From assembly GCA_035937795.1 (NCBI GenBank), contig DASZHO010000145.1, positions 1-39,675 of the forward strand: a DNA stretch of 39,675 nt. Direction: 5' to 3'. The notes under the pieces are model-generated. The model was given only the letters and a program-made list of their open reading frames with translations. It had not been told where the DNA came from and ran no database searches. Positions 25,236 through 32,156 of this stretch are shown in pieces; position 1 is the stretch's first letter, and every line of letters begins with the position of its first letter. A program made the translations under genes and the position numbers. The DNA comes from JAMQPK01 sp035937795 (lineage in GTDB: Bacteria; Acidobacteriota; Vicinamibacteria; Vicinamibacterales; JAMQPK01).

Positions 25236-26009
25236 ATGAGAATTCAGATTCTTGCCCTCACCGCGGTTCTCGCGCTGACCGTTGCTTGCAATCCAGCCGG
25301 CACCGGCCAGCAGGGCGCCCAGGGCCAGCAGGGCGCGCCGGCGACCAATCAAACTGCCCCAGCGCTGACGGTACCAAGCACTGGATCGGGCGGCGCCACC
25401 ACCACCGGTCAGGCCACCGGCGGGAACGCCGCGGCGTCGGCGGCGAATCCGGTCGGGGATCAAGCCAGGCCGGCAGCGCCGATGATGATGGAGATGACCG
25501 TGCCCGTCGGCACCGCGATCGAGCTGGCGCTCGACACGCCGGTCTCATCCGACAAAAGCCGGCCGGAAGACTCCGTTCGCGCCCACGTGAGCAAACCCGT
25601 GGTCGTCGACAGCATGACGGTGATTCCCGCCGGCTCCGAAGCCGCCGGCACGGTGGTCGACGCCAAGCCCTCGGGCCGCCTGAAGGGACGCGCATCGGTC
25701 ACACTGATGTTCAATCGGATCATCGTCGCAAACACGCCGTACACGATTCGCACCACGGCGGTGACGCGCGAGGCGGCGGAGAGCAAAGGCGACGACTCCG
25801 TCAAGAAGATCGGGATCGGAACGGGGGCGGGCGCCGTGATCGGCGCGATCGCCGGCGGAAAGAAGGGCGCGGCGATCGGCGCCGGCGTCGGTGCAGGGGC
25901 CGGCACCGGTGCGTCGCTGGCGACGGAGGGAAAAGAGATCAGCCTCGGCGCGGGGTCGACGGTGCGGACGACGATCCAGGATCCCGTGAAAATCAACGCC
26001 CCGATGTGA
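25236..26009 (+). CDS. Lipoprotein with glycine-zipper segment
   Basis: 257 residues. The signal 'MRIQILALTAVLALTVAC' has a lipobox ending at Cys18, so the protein should be lipid-anchored outside the inner membrane. A low-complexity Gln/Gly/Ala/Thr region (19-90) leads to a beta-rich part ('VPVGTAIELALDTPVSSDKSRPEDSV', 'VIPAGSEAAGTVVDAK'). A Gly-zipper 'GTGAGAVIGAIAGGKKGAAIGAGVGAGAGTG' (about 195-225) may insert in membrane. ATG 25236 (GTG 25233 also possible) follows the duplicated ribosome site. The stop overlaps the kinase-phosphatase start. Function unknown. Confidence 0.8.
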   Translation: MRIQILALTAVLALTVACNPAGTGQQGAQGQQGAPATNQTAPALTVPSTGSGGATTTGQATGGNAAASAANPVGDQARPAAPMMMEMTVPVGTAIELALDTPVSSDKSRPEDSVRAHVSKPVVVDSMTVIPAGSEAAGTVVDAKPSGRLKGRASVTLMFNRIIVANTPYTIRTTAVTREAAESKGDDSVKKIGIGTGAGAVIGAIAGGKKGAAIGAGVGAGAGTGASLATEGKEISLGAGSTVRTTIQDPVKINAPM

Positions 26010-27790
26010 AGCTCACCTACGCGGAACTGTCGTGGATTGGCGCGCGCGCCAACAACGAGGACGCGATCTTCTTCTGGGAGCCCGAGGACGAGCAGGAGAA
26101 GCGCTCGCGCGGGGCCATCGCGCTGTTGGCCGACGGGGTCGGCGGCCACGGGGGCGGCGAAATCGCCAGCGCTCTGGCGCTGGAGACCGCGCTGAAGGCG
26201 TTTCGCGAGGTCAATCCGGGAACGACGGACAATCAGCTGCTCTGGCGGCTGTTCAACGCCGCGAATCTCGCGGTCTACGACGCCGGCATGCAGCGGGGCG
26301 GTCCGGATCGCATCGCCACGACGCTCACCGTCTCGCTCTTCCGGCGGAATGAAGTGGCGGTCGGCCACGTCGGCGATTCCCGCAGTTACCTCGTGGCCTA
26401 CGGCGGCGAAATCCGGCAGCTCACGTCGGATCACACCTACGTCGCCGAGCAGCTCAAGATGAGCCTCATCTCGAAAGAAGAGGCGATGGCGAGCGAGCTG
26501 AAGGCGATGCTGACCCGCAGCATCGGCCAGCATCCCACGATCCGCGTCGACTACAGCCGATCGGTGCTCCGAGAACGTGACATCGTGATTCAGTGCACCG
26601 ACGGGCTCCACGGTTGCGTCACCGAGCCCGAATTACAGGAGTGCGTGCGGCGCATGCCGCTCCCCGATGCATGTGAGTATCTCGTGCGGCTGGCCGAGAA
26701 GCGGGGATCGCAGGACAATATCTCGATCCAGATCGTCCTTGTCGAGAATGTTCCTCGAGTGGGTTACTATCGGGGCGCGGTCGCGTACTACGCGCCTGCG
26801 TCAAAGCCGGTGTCGAACGAACTGCAAGTCGGCGACGTTCTCGACGAGCGTTTCGAGATTACCGACATCGTCAACCGCAGCGCCATGAGCTCGGTGTTGA
26901 AGGCGACCGACTTGAAGACGGGCCGTCCGGTCGCCCTGAAAGTGCCGCTGCCGAGCCTCGAGGGTGATCCCGCCGCGTTTTCACGGTTTCAGCGCGAAGG
27001 CGAGATCGGCCGGGCGCTCGATCATCCCGGTATCCTCAAGATCATCGATATCGACGAGAAACAGCAGAGCCGTCCGTACCTCGTGATGGAATTTCTCGAG
27101 GGGCGGACCCTCGAGCGGCTGATGCGGGACGTCCGGCCGATGCCGGAGGGCGACGCGCTGCGGATCGTAAGCCAGATCTGCGATGCGCTCGAGTACCTTC
27201 ACCGGCACGACGTCGTGCATCGCGATCTGAAACCGCAGAACATCATGGTGTGCAACGACGGTTCGGTGCGAATCATGGATTTCGGCATCGCCAAGGCGGG
27301 CGCCAGCCGCCGGCTGACGTTCGGCAGTTTCTCGCCCACGATGGGCACCCCGGATTACATGGCGCCCGAGCAGGTGAAGGGCCAGCGTGGGGACGAGCGG
27401 ACCGACATCTATAGCCTTGGGGCGATGCTCTATGAGATGGTCACCGGCCGTGTCCCGTTCGAAGGGCAGAACGCCTACATGGTGATGAACGCCAGGCTCA
27501 TCGGCGATCCGATCGCTCCGCGGGTGTACAACCCGAAGATCCGCCCTGAAGTCGAGGAAATCATCCTGCACGCGATGGCCCGCAACCCCCCCGAACGCTA
27601 TCGGTCCGCGGCGGAGATGAAAGCGGACGTCGACGCCCCGGAAAAGGTGCACGTGACGGGACGCGCGAGCCGCCTGACCGTCCCCGTGCCGTGGAAGCGG
27701 CGCTGGCGCGTCGTGCGGGGCGTGCTGCTGGCGATGCTGATACCGATCGTGCTGTTCTACCTGTTTTTTCTGATGCTCTCTCGACGCTAG
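26006..27790 (+). CDS. Bifunctional PP2C phosphatase / Ser-Thr protein kinase fusion
   Basis: 594 residues from GTG 26006 overlapping the lipoprotein stop. The N-terminal PP2C domain (about 1-250) has its metal residues: 'NNEDA' (Asp19), 'LADGVGGHGGG' (Asp43), 'TDGLHG' (Asp199) and 'SQDNIS' (Asp237). The kinase domain (about 280-540) has Lys312 in 'VALKVPL', Asp407 in 'HRDLKPQN', 'DFG' at 425-427 and 'APEQ'. The glycine loop is replaced by 'VNRSAMSSVLKA', without any glycine. A basic stretch and one C-terminal membrane helix ('GVLLAMLIPIVLFYLFFLML') anchor it. Opposing activities in one chain suggest a self-resetting switch. The next gene starts 7 bases on. Confidence 0.92.
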   Translation: MKLTYAELSWIGARANNEDAIFFWEPEDEQEKRSRGAIALLADGVGGHGGGEIASALALETALKAFREVNPGTTDNQLLWRLFNAANLAVYDAGMQRGGPDRIATTLTVSLFRRNEVAVGHVGDSRSYLVAYGGEIRQLTSDHTYVAEQLKMSLISKEEAMASELKAMLTRSIGQHPTIRVDYSRSVLRERDIVIQCTDGLHGCVTEPELQECVRRMPLPDACEYLVRLAEKRGSQDNISIQIVLVENVPRVGYYRGAVAYYAPASKPVSNELQVGDVLDERFEITDIVNRSAMSSVLKATDLKTGRPVALKVPLPSLEGDPAAFSRFQREGEIGRALDHPGILKIIDIDEKQQSRPYLVMEFLEGRTLERLMRDVRPMPEGDALRIVSQICDALEYLHRHDVVHRDLKPQNIMVCNDGSVRIMDFGIAKAGASRRLTFGSFSPTMGTPDYMAPEQVKGQRGDERTDIYSLGAMLYEMVTGRVPFEGQNAYMVMNARLIGDPIAPRVYNPKIRPEVEEIILHAMARNPPERYRSAAEMKADVDAPEKVHVTGRASRLTVPVPWKRRWRVVRGVLLAMLIPIVLFYLFFLMLSRR

Positions 27791-27797
27791 TACACGT

Positions 27798-29165
27798 ATG
27801 AGCTATCTAGACCGCGCGCGCGACGTCATCCGGGGCCTGCGGCGCCAGGTTCCCGATGTCCGCTCCGCCACCCCGGCCACAGCCGATGAGCCCGCATCGT
27901 GGATCGCGGAGTTGCAGCGAAGCCTGCCGATCAGCGGCGAGGTGCTCGCGGCGACCGTCTCCGGTGCCGATGCCGCCGCACTGGCGTCCCTGCAGGCTTT
28001 GCAGGCGCTGCTCCCCGAATCGGGTATGACAGGCGAGCGTTTCGGAGCGATGGTGCGCGAGCTGAATGCGCCCGATCTCCTGGTGCTGGCGCTGGGTTTT
28101 CACGACCTGCAAAGCGCCGCGCCTGTGCTGGATCGCCTTCGTCTCACGCCGGCGGAACGTCAGACGGTGGAATTCCTGATTCGAAATCGATCGCAGATGG
28201 CGCAGGTGGCATTTCGCCGCGACACGGCCGATCCGGAGGTGATCCGGCGCTTCACGGAGCTGTTCAGCACCGAGGAGCAGCTCAAGATGCTCTGCGTGAT
28301 AACGGTGGCTGATCAGCGCGCGGCGAGCCGCGACGGCCTCACGCCGTGGAAGGCTGAGCTGCTATGGCGGCTGTTCGTCGATTCGTACACCCACCTCACC
28401 ATGGCGTATGGCGACGAGATGATCGACAAGAACGGGGCGGCGTTGACCACGCTGCAGGGGGGGCGGCCGGAAGATATTTCCGAGGCCGAGCTGGGACATT
28501 TTCTGGAAGGGCTGCCGAGGCGCTACCTGACGCTGTTCGATCCGGACACCATCTACCACCACGTACGGCTCCGCCGCGATCTCGGGCGCGAGAACATCCG
28601 TTTCTCGTCCGCCAAAAAGGGAGACGTTTGGGAGCTCACCGTGGTCGCGTCCGACAGGCCGTATCTGTTCTCGAACATCTGCGGCGTGCTGGCGTATCTC
28701 GACATGGACATCCTGCGGGGCTATGCGCTCACCAGCCTGAACGGGATCGCGCTCGATGTCTTCCAGTTCCACGACGGGTCGGGCGCGCTCGAAGGCTCGA
28801 AGCTCGACCCGCTGTTCTCGGATGTGATGGCCGGCCGCGTCGACATCACATCACGGTTGCAGGAAAGGGAAAAGGACCGCGCGGGCGGAACCGTCCGGCA
28901 CGCGCCGCCGGTGCTCTACTTCGACAACGACGTCTCGCAGCGCTACACGGTGCTCGAGCTGATTGCCGACGATGCGCCGCGGCTGCTGCACCGGATCAGC
29001 CGCGTCATCTCCAGCTTCGGGTGCGAAGTCGATCTGGTCCTGATTTCAACCGAGGGACGGCGGGCCATCGATGTGTTTCACCTGAGGAAGGAGAACGGCA
29101 AGCTCAGCGACTCGGACCAGCTTGCGCTGACGCAGGATCTGGAGCGGATGCTCGAGGGAGTCTGA
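27798..29165 (+). CDS. GlnD-like ACT-domain protein without nucleotidyltransferase domain
   Basis: 455 residues resembling the C-terminal two thirds of the P-II uridylyltransferase GlnD. After a non-homologous ~85 residues, 'LLVLALGFHDL' (H102, D103) aligns with the GlnD HD motif, but the later His-His of GlnD is 'RNRSQM' (about 129-134). 'QVAFRRDTADPEVIRRFTEL' and 'ITVADQRA...TPWKAELLWRLF' match the following GlnD segment. Two ACT domains follow (about 275-330 and 382-438: 'VVASDRPYLFSNICGVLAYL', 'LIADDAPRLLHRISRVISSF'). No GSxxR transferase motif exists, so it cannot uridylylate. It is probably an amino-acid (glutamine) sensor, co-transcribed with the kinase-phosphatase. Confidence 0.82.
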   Translation: MSYLDRARDVIRGLRRQVPDVRSATPATADEPASWIAELQRSLPISGEVLAATVSGADAAALASLQALQALLPESGMTGERFGAMVRELNAPDLLVLALGFHDLQSAAPVLDRLRLTPAERQTVEFLIRNRSQMAQVAFRRDTADPEVIRRFTELFSTEEQLKMLCVITVADQRAASRDGLTPWKAELLWRLFVDSYTHLTMAYGDEMIDKNGAALTTLQGGRPEDISEAELGHFLEGLPRRYLTLFDPDTIYHHVRLRRDLGRENIRFSSAKKGDVWELTVVASDRPYLFSNICGVLAYLDMDILRGYALTSLNGIALDVFQFHDGSGALEGSKLDPLFSDVMAGRVDITSRLQEREKDRAGGTVRHAPPVLYFDNDVSQRYTVLELIADDAPRLLHRISRVISSFGCEVDLVLISTEGRRAIDVFHLRKENGKLSDSDQLALTQDLERMLEGV

Positions 29166-29188
29166 AGCCTCGAAGACCGGCGCGTGAA

Positions 29189-29207
29189 GCCCGGAACGAA
29201 TCCGGGC
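29189..29207. terminator. Hairpin between convergent genes
   Basis: GCCCGGA at 29189-29195 pairs perfectly with TCCGGGC at 29201-29207 across a 5-base loop, in the short gap between the GlnD-like gene (plus) and the permease (minus). There is no T-run on either side, so it could be a bidirectional mRNA end structure but not a classical intrinsic terminator. Confidence 0.4.
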
Positions 29208-29262
29208 ATCACCGCCGGCCTCGAGAGCCGCCGCCGACGAAACCTCTTTCGAATCGATCGCG

Positions 29263-31086
29263 CTACGCGCGCGTCGCTTCGCTCACGAACATCACTCCGC
29301 CTTTGGCCTTCGACGACTTCGCGAAGTAGAACAGGCCGTAGATACCCCAGAGCGCGACGCACCCGAGCGCGATATACGGTTCCTTCGAGCTCATGCCCGG
29401 GACGAAGAACGGGCCGGCCAGATAGAACGCCATGCAGGCCAGATTGGCCAGCAGTCCGAACACGGGGACCGCCACGTGTTTGAAGGTGTTGAACGTATGG
29501 TGTTCCGAGAACGCGATCATGGCGATGATGCACGTCATCATGTACAGGAGGAAGGTGCCGAAGTTGCTGATCAGCGTAACGACCAGCAGGCTCTGAGGAA
29601 TCTTCACCGCCAGGTCGTGGCCGAAGATCCCGAAGCTGTACCACATATTGTGCGGCAGGCCTTTGATCACGTCGTCGGTCAACGCGGCCGGGCCGCAGAA
29701 GTTGAAGATGATCGACGCGATCCCGATGAAGACCGAGATCGTCGCCAGCGTCCAGATCGCGCGGTGCGGCGTGAGCTTCGTGCCGTGCAGCATCCCGAAG
29801 TGCTCGGGTACTTCCTTGTCGCGGCCCATCGCGTAGGTCACGCGGGCACCCGTGTTCATGCACGCGAGCGTGGTGCCGATGAGCGCCAGAAACACCGTCA
29901 ACGCCTGCACGAGCATGAAGGCCTTGCCGGCCGCGGCGCTCCCGAACATCCAGGCGCCGGCGACGATCATCATGTCGCCGATCGGGGCGGCCGACCCCAG
30001 CGCGTTGGAGATCTGATATCCGCTGTTCATCATGTAATTGGCAGCGAAATACTCGATCAGGTAGCAGAACACCCCCTGAATGAGCAGCGAGAGGATGACG
30101 GCTCTCGGAATATCGCGCGTCGGGTTCTTGGCCTCCTCGCCAAGCGATGTCACCGATTCGAATCCCACCAGTATCAGAATCGCAATACATGCCTGGATGA
30201 ACATGTAGGAGAAGTTGTGCGGCGAAACTACGGATTTCGCATTCGGGTGATATTGAAACGACGTGATCGTTTCCTTGGGATTGGCCGGGTCCGGCGCCGT
30301 CTGGACGGGCTGGGCGTAGGAGATGAGGAACGGCTTCTCCGTGCCATCCGCATTTTTCGCCACCACGTAATGGCCGTTCGCGTCCTTGACGGGCGCGCCC
30401 TTCGCATCGACCTGAAGCTCGACATTGATTGCGTTGCCGTCAGGGTCGAGCGTCCAGGCGCGTGAGCCTTCCGGATGGTTCATGCGATACCCGATCGCCA
30501 TGAACGAGAACACGAGAAGCGCGGAGATCTGCACGACGTTGATCGCAGCGTTCACCGCCGTCGAGCCGGTGACACCCCGGAAGGCGATGTAGGCGACGCC
30601 GAACGAGAAGACGGCGCAAAACAAGATCATGAACAGGGGACTGGGCACCGCCGCGTTGAAGGTATCGGGCCAGATCTGGCCGAGGACGTAACCGGCGATC
30701 AGCGCCGTGACGCCGACCATCAGTCCTGGGTAGCCCCAGTAGTAGAGGTGGCTGGCCCAGCCGACGATGAACTTCGCGATGCGGGAAAATTTCTTTGTGG
30801 CCGACTTCGTCAGAAATGCCTGTTCCGCAAAATAGTACGAGGAGCCGGCCCCTGGATACAGCTTGGAGAGCTCGGCGTACGCGATCGCGGTCGCCAGGCA
30901 CAGCAGGACCGCCGCAAAGATGCCGAACCACATGCCCTGCGCCGCCATCGGCTGGCCGTAGGAAGCCTGGATGAAGAACGTGAGCCAGAGAAACGCACCG
31001 GGCGCGATGAGCGCCATGGCGTTCACCGTGATGCCGGTAAGGCCTAAGGTGGACGGCGGCTTTTTGACGGCTGTCTCAGCAGACAT
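29263..31086 (-). CDS. APC-superfamily amino acid permease with large external insert
   Basis: 607 residues, about 12 membrane helices. The first helix 'GLTGITVNAMALIAPGAFLWL' carries the unwound substrate site of APC transporters, and 'ATAIAYAELSKLYPGAGSSYYF' is the conserved helix 2 to loop region. Between about residues 205 and 295 lies a hydrophilic insert ('HPEGSRAWTLDPDGNAINVELQ', 'DANGHYVVAKNADGTEKPF') that is unusual for the family and is probably exposed. ATG 31086 has AAAGGAG upstream. Nitrogen-related neighbours and a sigma-54 element suggest uptake of an amino acid or amine as nitrogen source. Substrate unknown. Confidence 0.88.
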   Translation of the reverse strand: MSAETAVKKPPSTLGLTGITVNAMALIAPGAFLWLTFFIQASYGQPMAAQGMWFGIFAAVLLCLATAIAYAELSKLYPGAGSSYYFAEQAFLTKSATKKFSRIAKFIVGWASHLYYWGYPGLMVGVTALIAGYVLGQIWPDTFNAAVPSPLFMILFCAVFSFGVAYIAFRGVTGSTAVNAAINVVQISALLVFSFMAIGYRMNHPEGSRAWTLDPDGNAINVELQVDAKGAPVKDANGHYVVAKNADGTEKPFLISYAQPVQTAPDPANPKETITSFQYHPNAKSVVSPHNFSYMFIQACIAILILVGFESVTSLGEEAKNPTRDIPRAVILSLLIQGVFCYLIEYFAANYMMNSGYQISNALGSAAPIGDMMIVAGAWMFGSAAAGKAFMLVQALTVFLALIGTTLACMNTGARVTYAMGRDKEVPEHFGMLHGTKLTPHRAIWTLATISVFIGIASIIFNFCGPAALTDDVIKGLPHNMWYSFGIFGHDLAVKIPQSLLVVTLISNFGTFLLYMMTCIIAMIAFSEHHTFNTFKHVAVPVFGLLANLACMAFYLAGPFFVPGMSSKEPYIALGCVALWGIYGLFYFAKSSKAKGGVMFVSEATRA

Positions 31087-31188
31087 TTGGGGGACTCCTT
31101 TTGCGCTCCGCCTCCTCTGGAGGCCGGTTGCGCGTTATACAGACGTGGTCGCGTGTTCGGCGCGCGGATGGGTTCCCTCGCCTGTTTT

Positions 31189-31203
31189 GCAAGCACGACG
31201 CCA
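31189..31203 (-). promoter_or_regulatory. Sigma-54 (-24/-12) promoter of the permease
   Basis: Read on the minus strand, CTGGC at the -24 position and TTGCA at the -12 position are separated as in the consensus TGGCAC-N5-TTGCW (TGGC, 7 bases, TTGC). Transcription would start near 31177, about 90 bases before the permease ATG. The flanks match the amt element closely (both read GTCTGGCG...CTTGC). Confidence 0.65.
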
Positions 31204-31296
31204 GACGCGCTCCGGCGGAGAAACCGGGCAGTTTTCGCAGAATTTCACGCAAATCTAGCAGGAAGTCGGGCGTTCAGCCTTCCGACTGATTCGGCC

Positions 31297-31335
31297 ATGT
31301 TTGTCGGGATTAGACTAAGGACAAACATTAATGTT
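31297..31335. promoter_or_regulatory. Inverted repeat, candidate activator site
   Basis: ATGTTTGTC (31297-31305) and GACAAACAT (31320-31328) form a perfect 9-bp inverted repeat with a 14-base spacer. The right arm overlaps the palindrome AACATTAATGTT (31324-31335). The site lies about 95-130 bases upstream of the permease sigma-54 element, the distance at which enhancer-binding activators usually bind. It does not match the NtrC consensus, so the binder is unknown. Confidence 0.4.
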
Positions 31336-31421
31336 GCCTTTTGAGGGTGGGCGCCGGCAGGCCGTTCGTGCAAACGGACGTCGATCTGGGATCCGGTGCG
31401 GATCGCTCCGCCAGGGAGATC

Positions 31422-31751
31422 TCAGGAGACGGCTCGTCTGCCGGTGCGAATCTCGTACCGGTGTTCCACCGGGATGACCGACACGTAGCCGTCATCCAGT
31501 TCCCCCGTGCGAGCGGATTTGATGATGACGTCGACAACCTGGTCCACGTCGTCATCATGAACCGCCGCATCAATTTCCAGCCTCGTCGCGCCGATTTCGA
31601 ACCGGTGCCCGCGCCACACCATGGTGTGTGTCTTCTGGGGATTGTGGTCGCACACCTGCGTCACGGTGAGCCACAAGACGTCCAGTTTGCTCAGCGCTGC
31701 CTTGACGGCTTCGACCTTGTCGGGATGGATAACGCTTCGGATGAGTTTCAT
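31422..31751 (-). CDS. P-II family nitrogen regulator with non-modifiable T-loop
   Basis: 109 residues from ATG 31751 (GTG 31760 would add three residues, but P-II proteins begin 'MK.I'). It aligns without gaps to GlnB through position 51: 'QK.HT..WRG..F' replaces 'QKGHTELYRGAEY', so Tyr46 is Trp46 and the uridylylated Tyr51 is Phe51. One residue is missing after that, and the ATP-contacting Lys90 of 'GDGK' is Tyr ('DDGY'). 'IIKSARTGELDDG' and 'IRTG' keep the B- and C-loop framework, and Gln39/Lys40 remain. It is divergent from amt, its usual partner. It probably binds Amt or another target without uridylylation control. Confidence 0.85.
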   Translation of the reverse strand: MKLIRSVIHPDKVEAVKAALSKLDVLWLTVTQVCDHNPQKTHTMVWRGHRFEIGATRLEIDAAVHDDDVDQVVDVIIKSARTGELDDGYVSVIPVEHRYEIRTGRRAVS

Positions 31752-32156
31752 ACGCTGCACGGTAAGACGATTGGCCTAAGAATGGGCTGCGTAAATGCAT
31801 AATGAAAAGATAAATAAATACTAAAAATCTACTTAAGACTGGCGGACGCCCCTGCACATGTTCGCGTGCGCTTCCGTCGGCGGATTCCGAAGGCACAACT
31901 TTGTCGTTCTTTAGGAACAATCCCACACTCGTGTGTGTCCAGACAATGTTCCTGTTGACGGCCGGCGATTCGAGTGCTCAAATCCCCGGCGAACACTCCC
32001 AGCCCTCGGTTTGCCCATGACACCGCGGTGCGCCGGAGGGCAGACATCTGAATCGCGCCGGGACGGCGCCATTCACCTGTGCTGTCTGGCGGTGGTCTTG
32101 CTGAACGCGCCACATCAGGTGTTCCGGTCCTTTTTCATCCACCAAGGAAGGTTCAG
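31752..32156. other. Divergent control region between the P-II gene and amt
   Basis: 405 bases without a credible gene. An AT-rich stretch (about 31797-31835) is the likely promoter area for the minus-strand P-II gene, though no clean hexamer pair is visible. AGGAACA (31913-31919) and TGTTCCT (31947-31953) form a 7-bp inverted repeat about 135-175 bases upstream of the amt sigma-54 element, a plausible activator site. A CACAC/GTGTG dyad lies within it. The amt promoter is at 32087-32102 and its ribosome site (AAGGAAGG) is near 32144. Confidence 0.55.
32087..32102 (+). promoter_or_regulatory. Sigma-54 (-24/-12) promoter of amt
   Basis: TGGC at 32087-32090 (preceded by C, giving the YTGGC form) and TTGCT from 32098 are spaced exactly as in the sigma-54 consensus. 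The transcript would start near 32113, leaving a leader of about 44 bases with AAGGAAGG before ATG 32157. Ammonium transporter genes are classic sigma-54/NtrC targets, so site and gene agree. Confidence 0.7.

Larger units (their letters stand above)
31087..31421. other. Regulatory gap upstream of the permease
   Basis: 335 bases without a convincing gene. It holds the permease ribosome site near 31093, a sigma-54 element at 31189-31203, and a 9-bp inverted repeat at 31297-31328 whose right arm runs into an AACATTAATGTT palindrome (31324-31335). The remaining bases show nothing recognisable, and short ORFs here lack coding character. Confidence 0.6.

Noticed and set aside
29189..29207. Strong intrinsic terminator for the GlnD-like gene
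   Set aside because: The stem is good but no T-run follows on either strand, so it is kept only as a low-confidence hairpin.
31087..31421. Small plus-strand genes in the permease upstream gap
   Set aside because: Open frames at about 30971-31344 overlap the permease start or regulatory elements and have no ribosome site or coding bias.
31840..31856. Sigma-54-like TGGC...CTGC element upstream of amt
   Set aside because: The spacing between the GG and GC is one base too long and the -12 lacks TTGC. The element at 32087-32102 fits fully.
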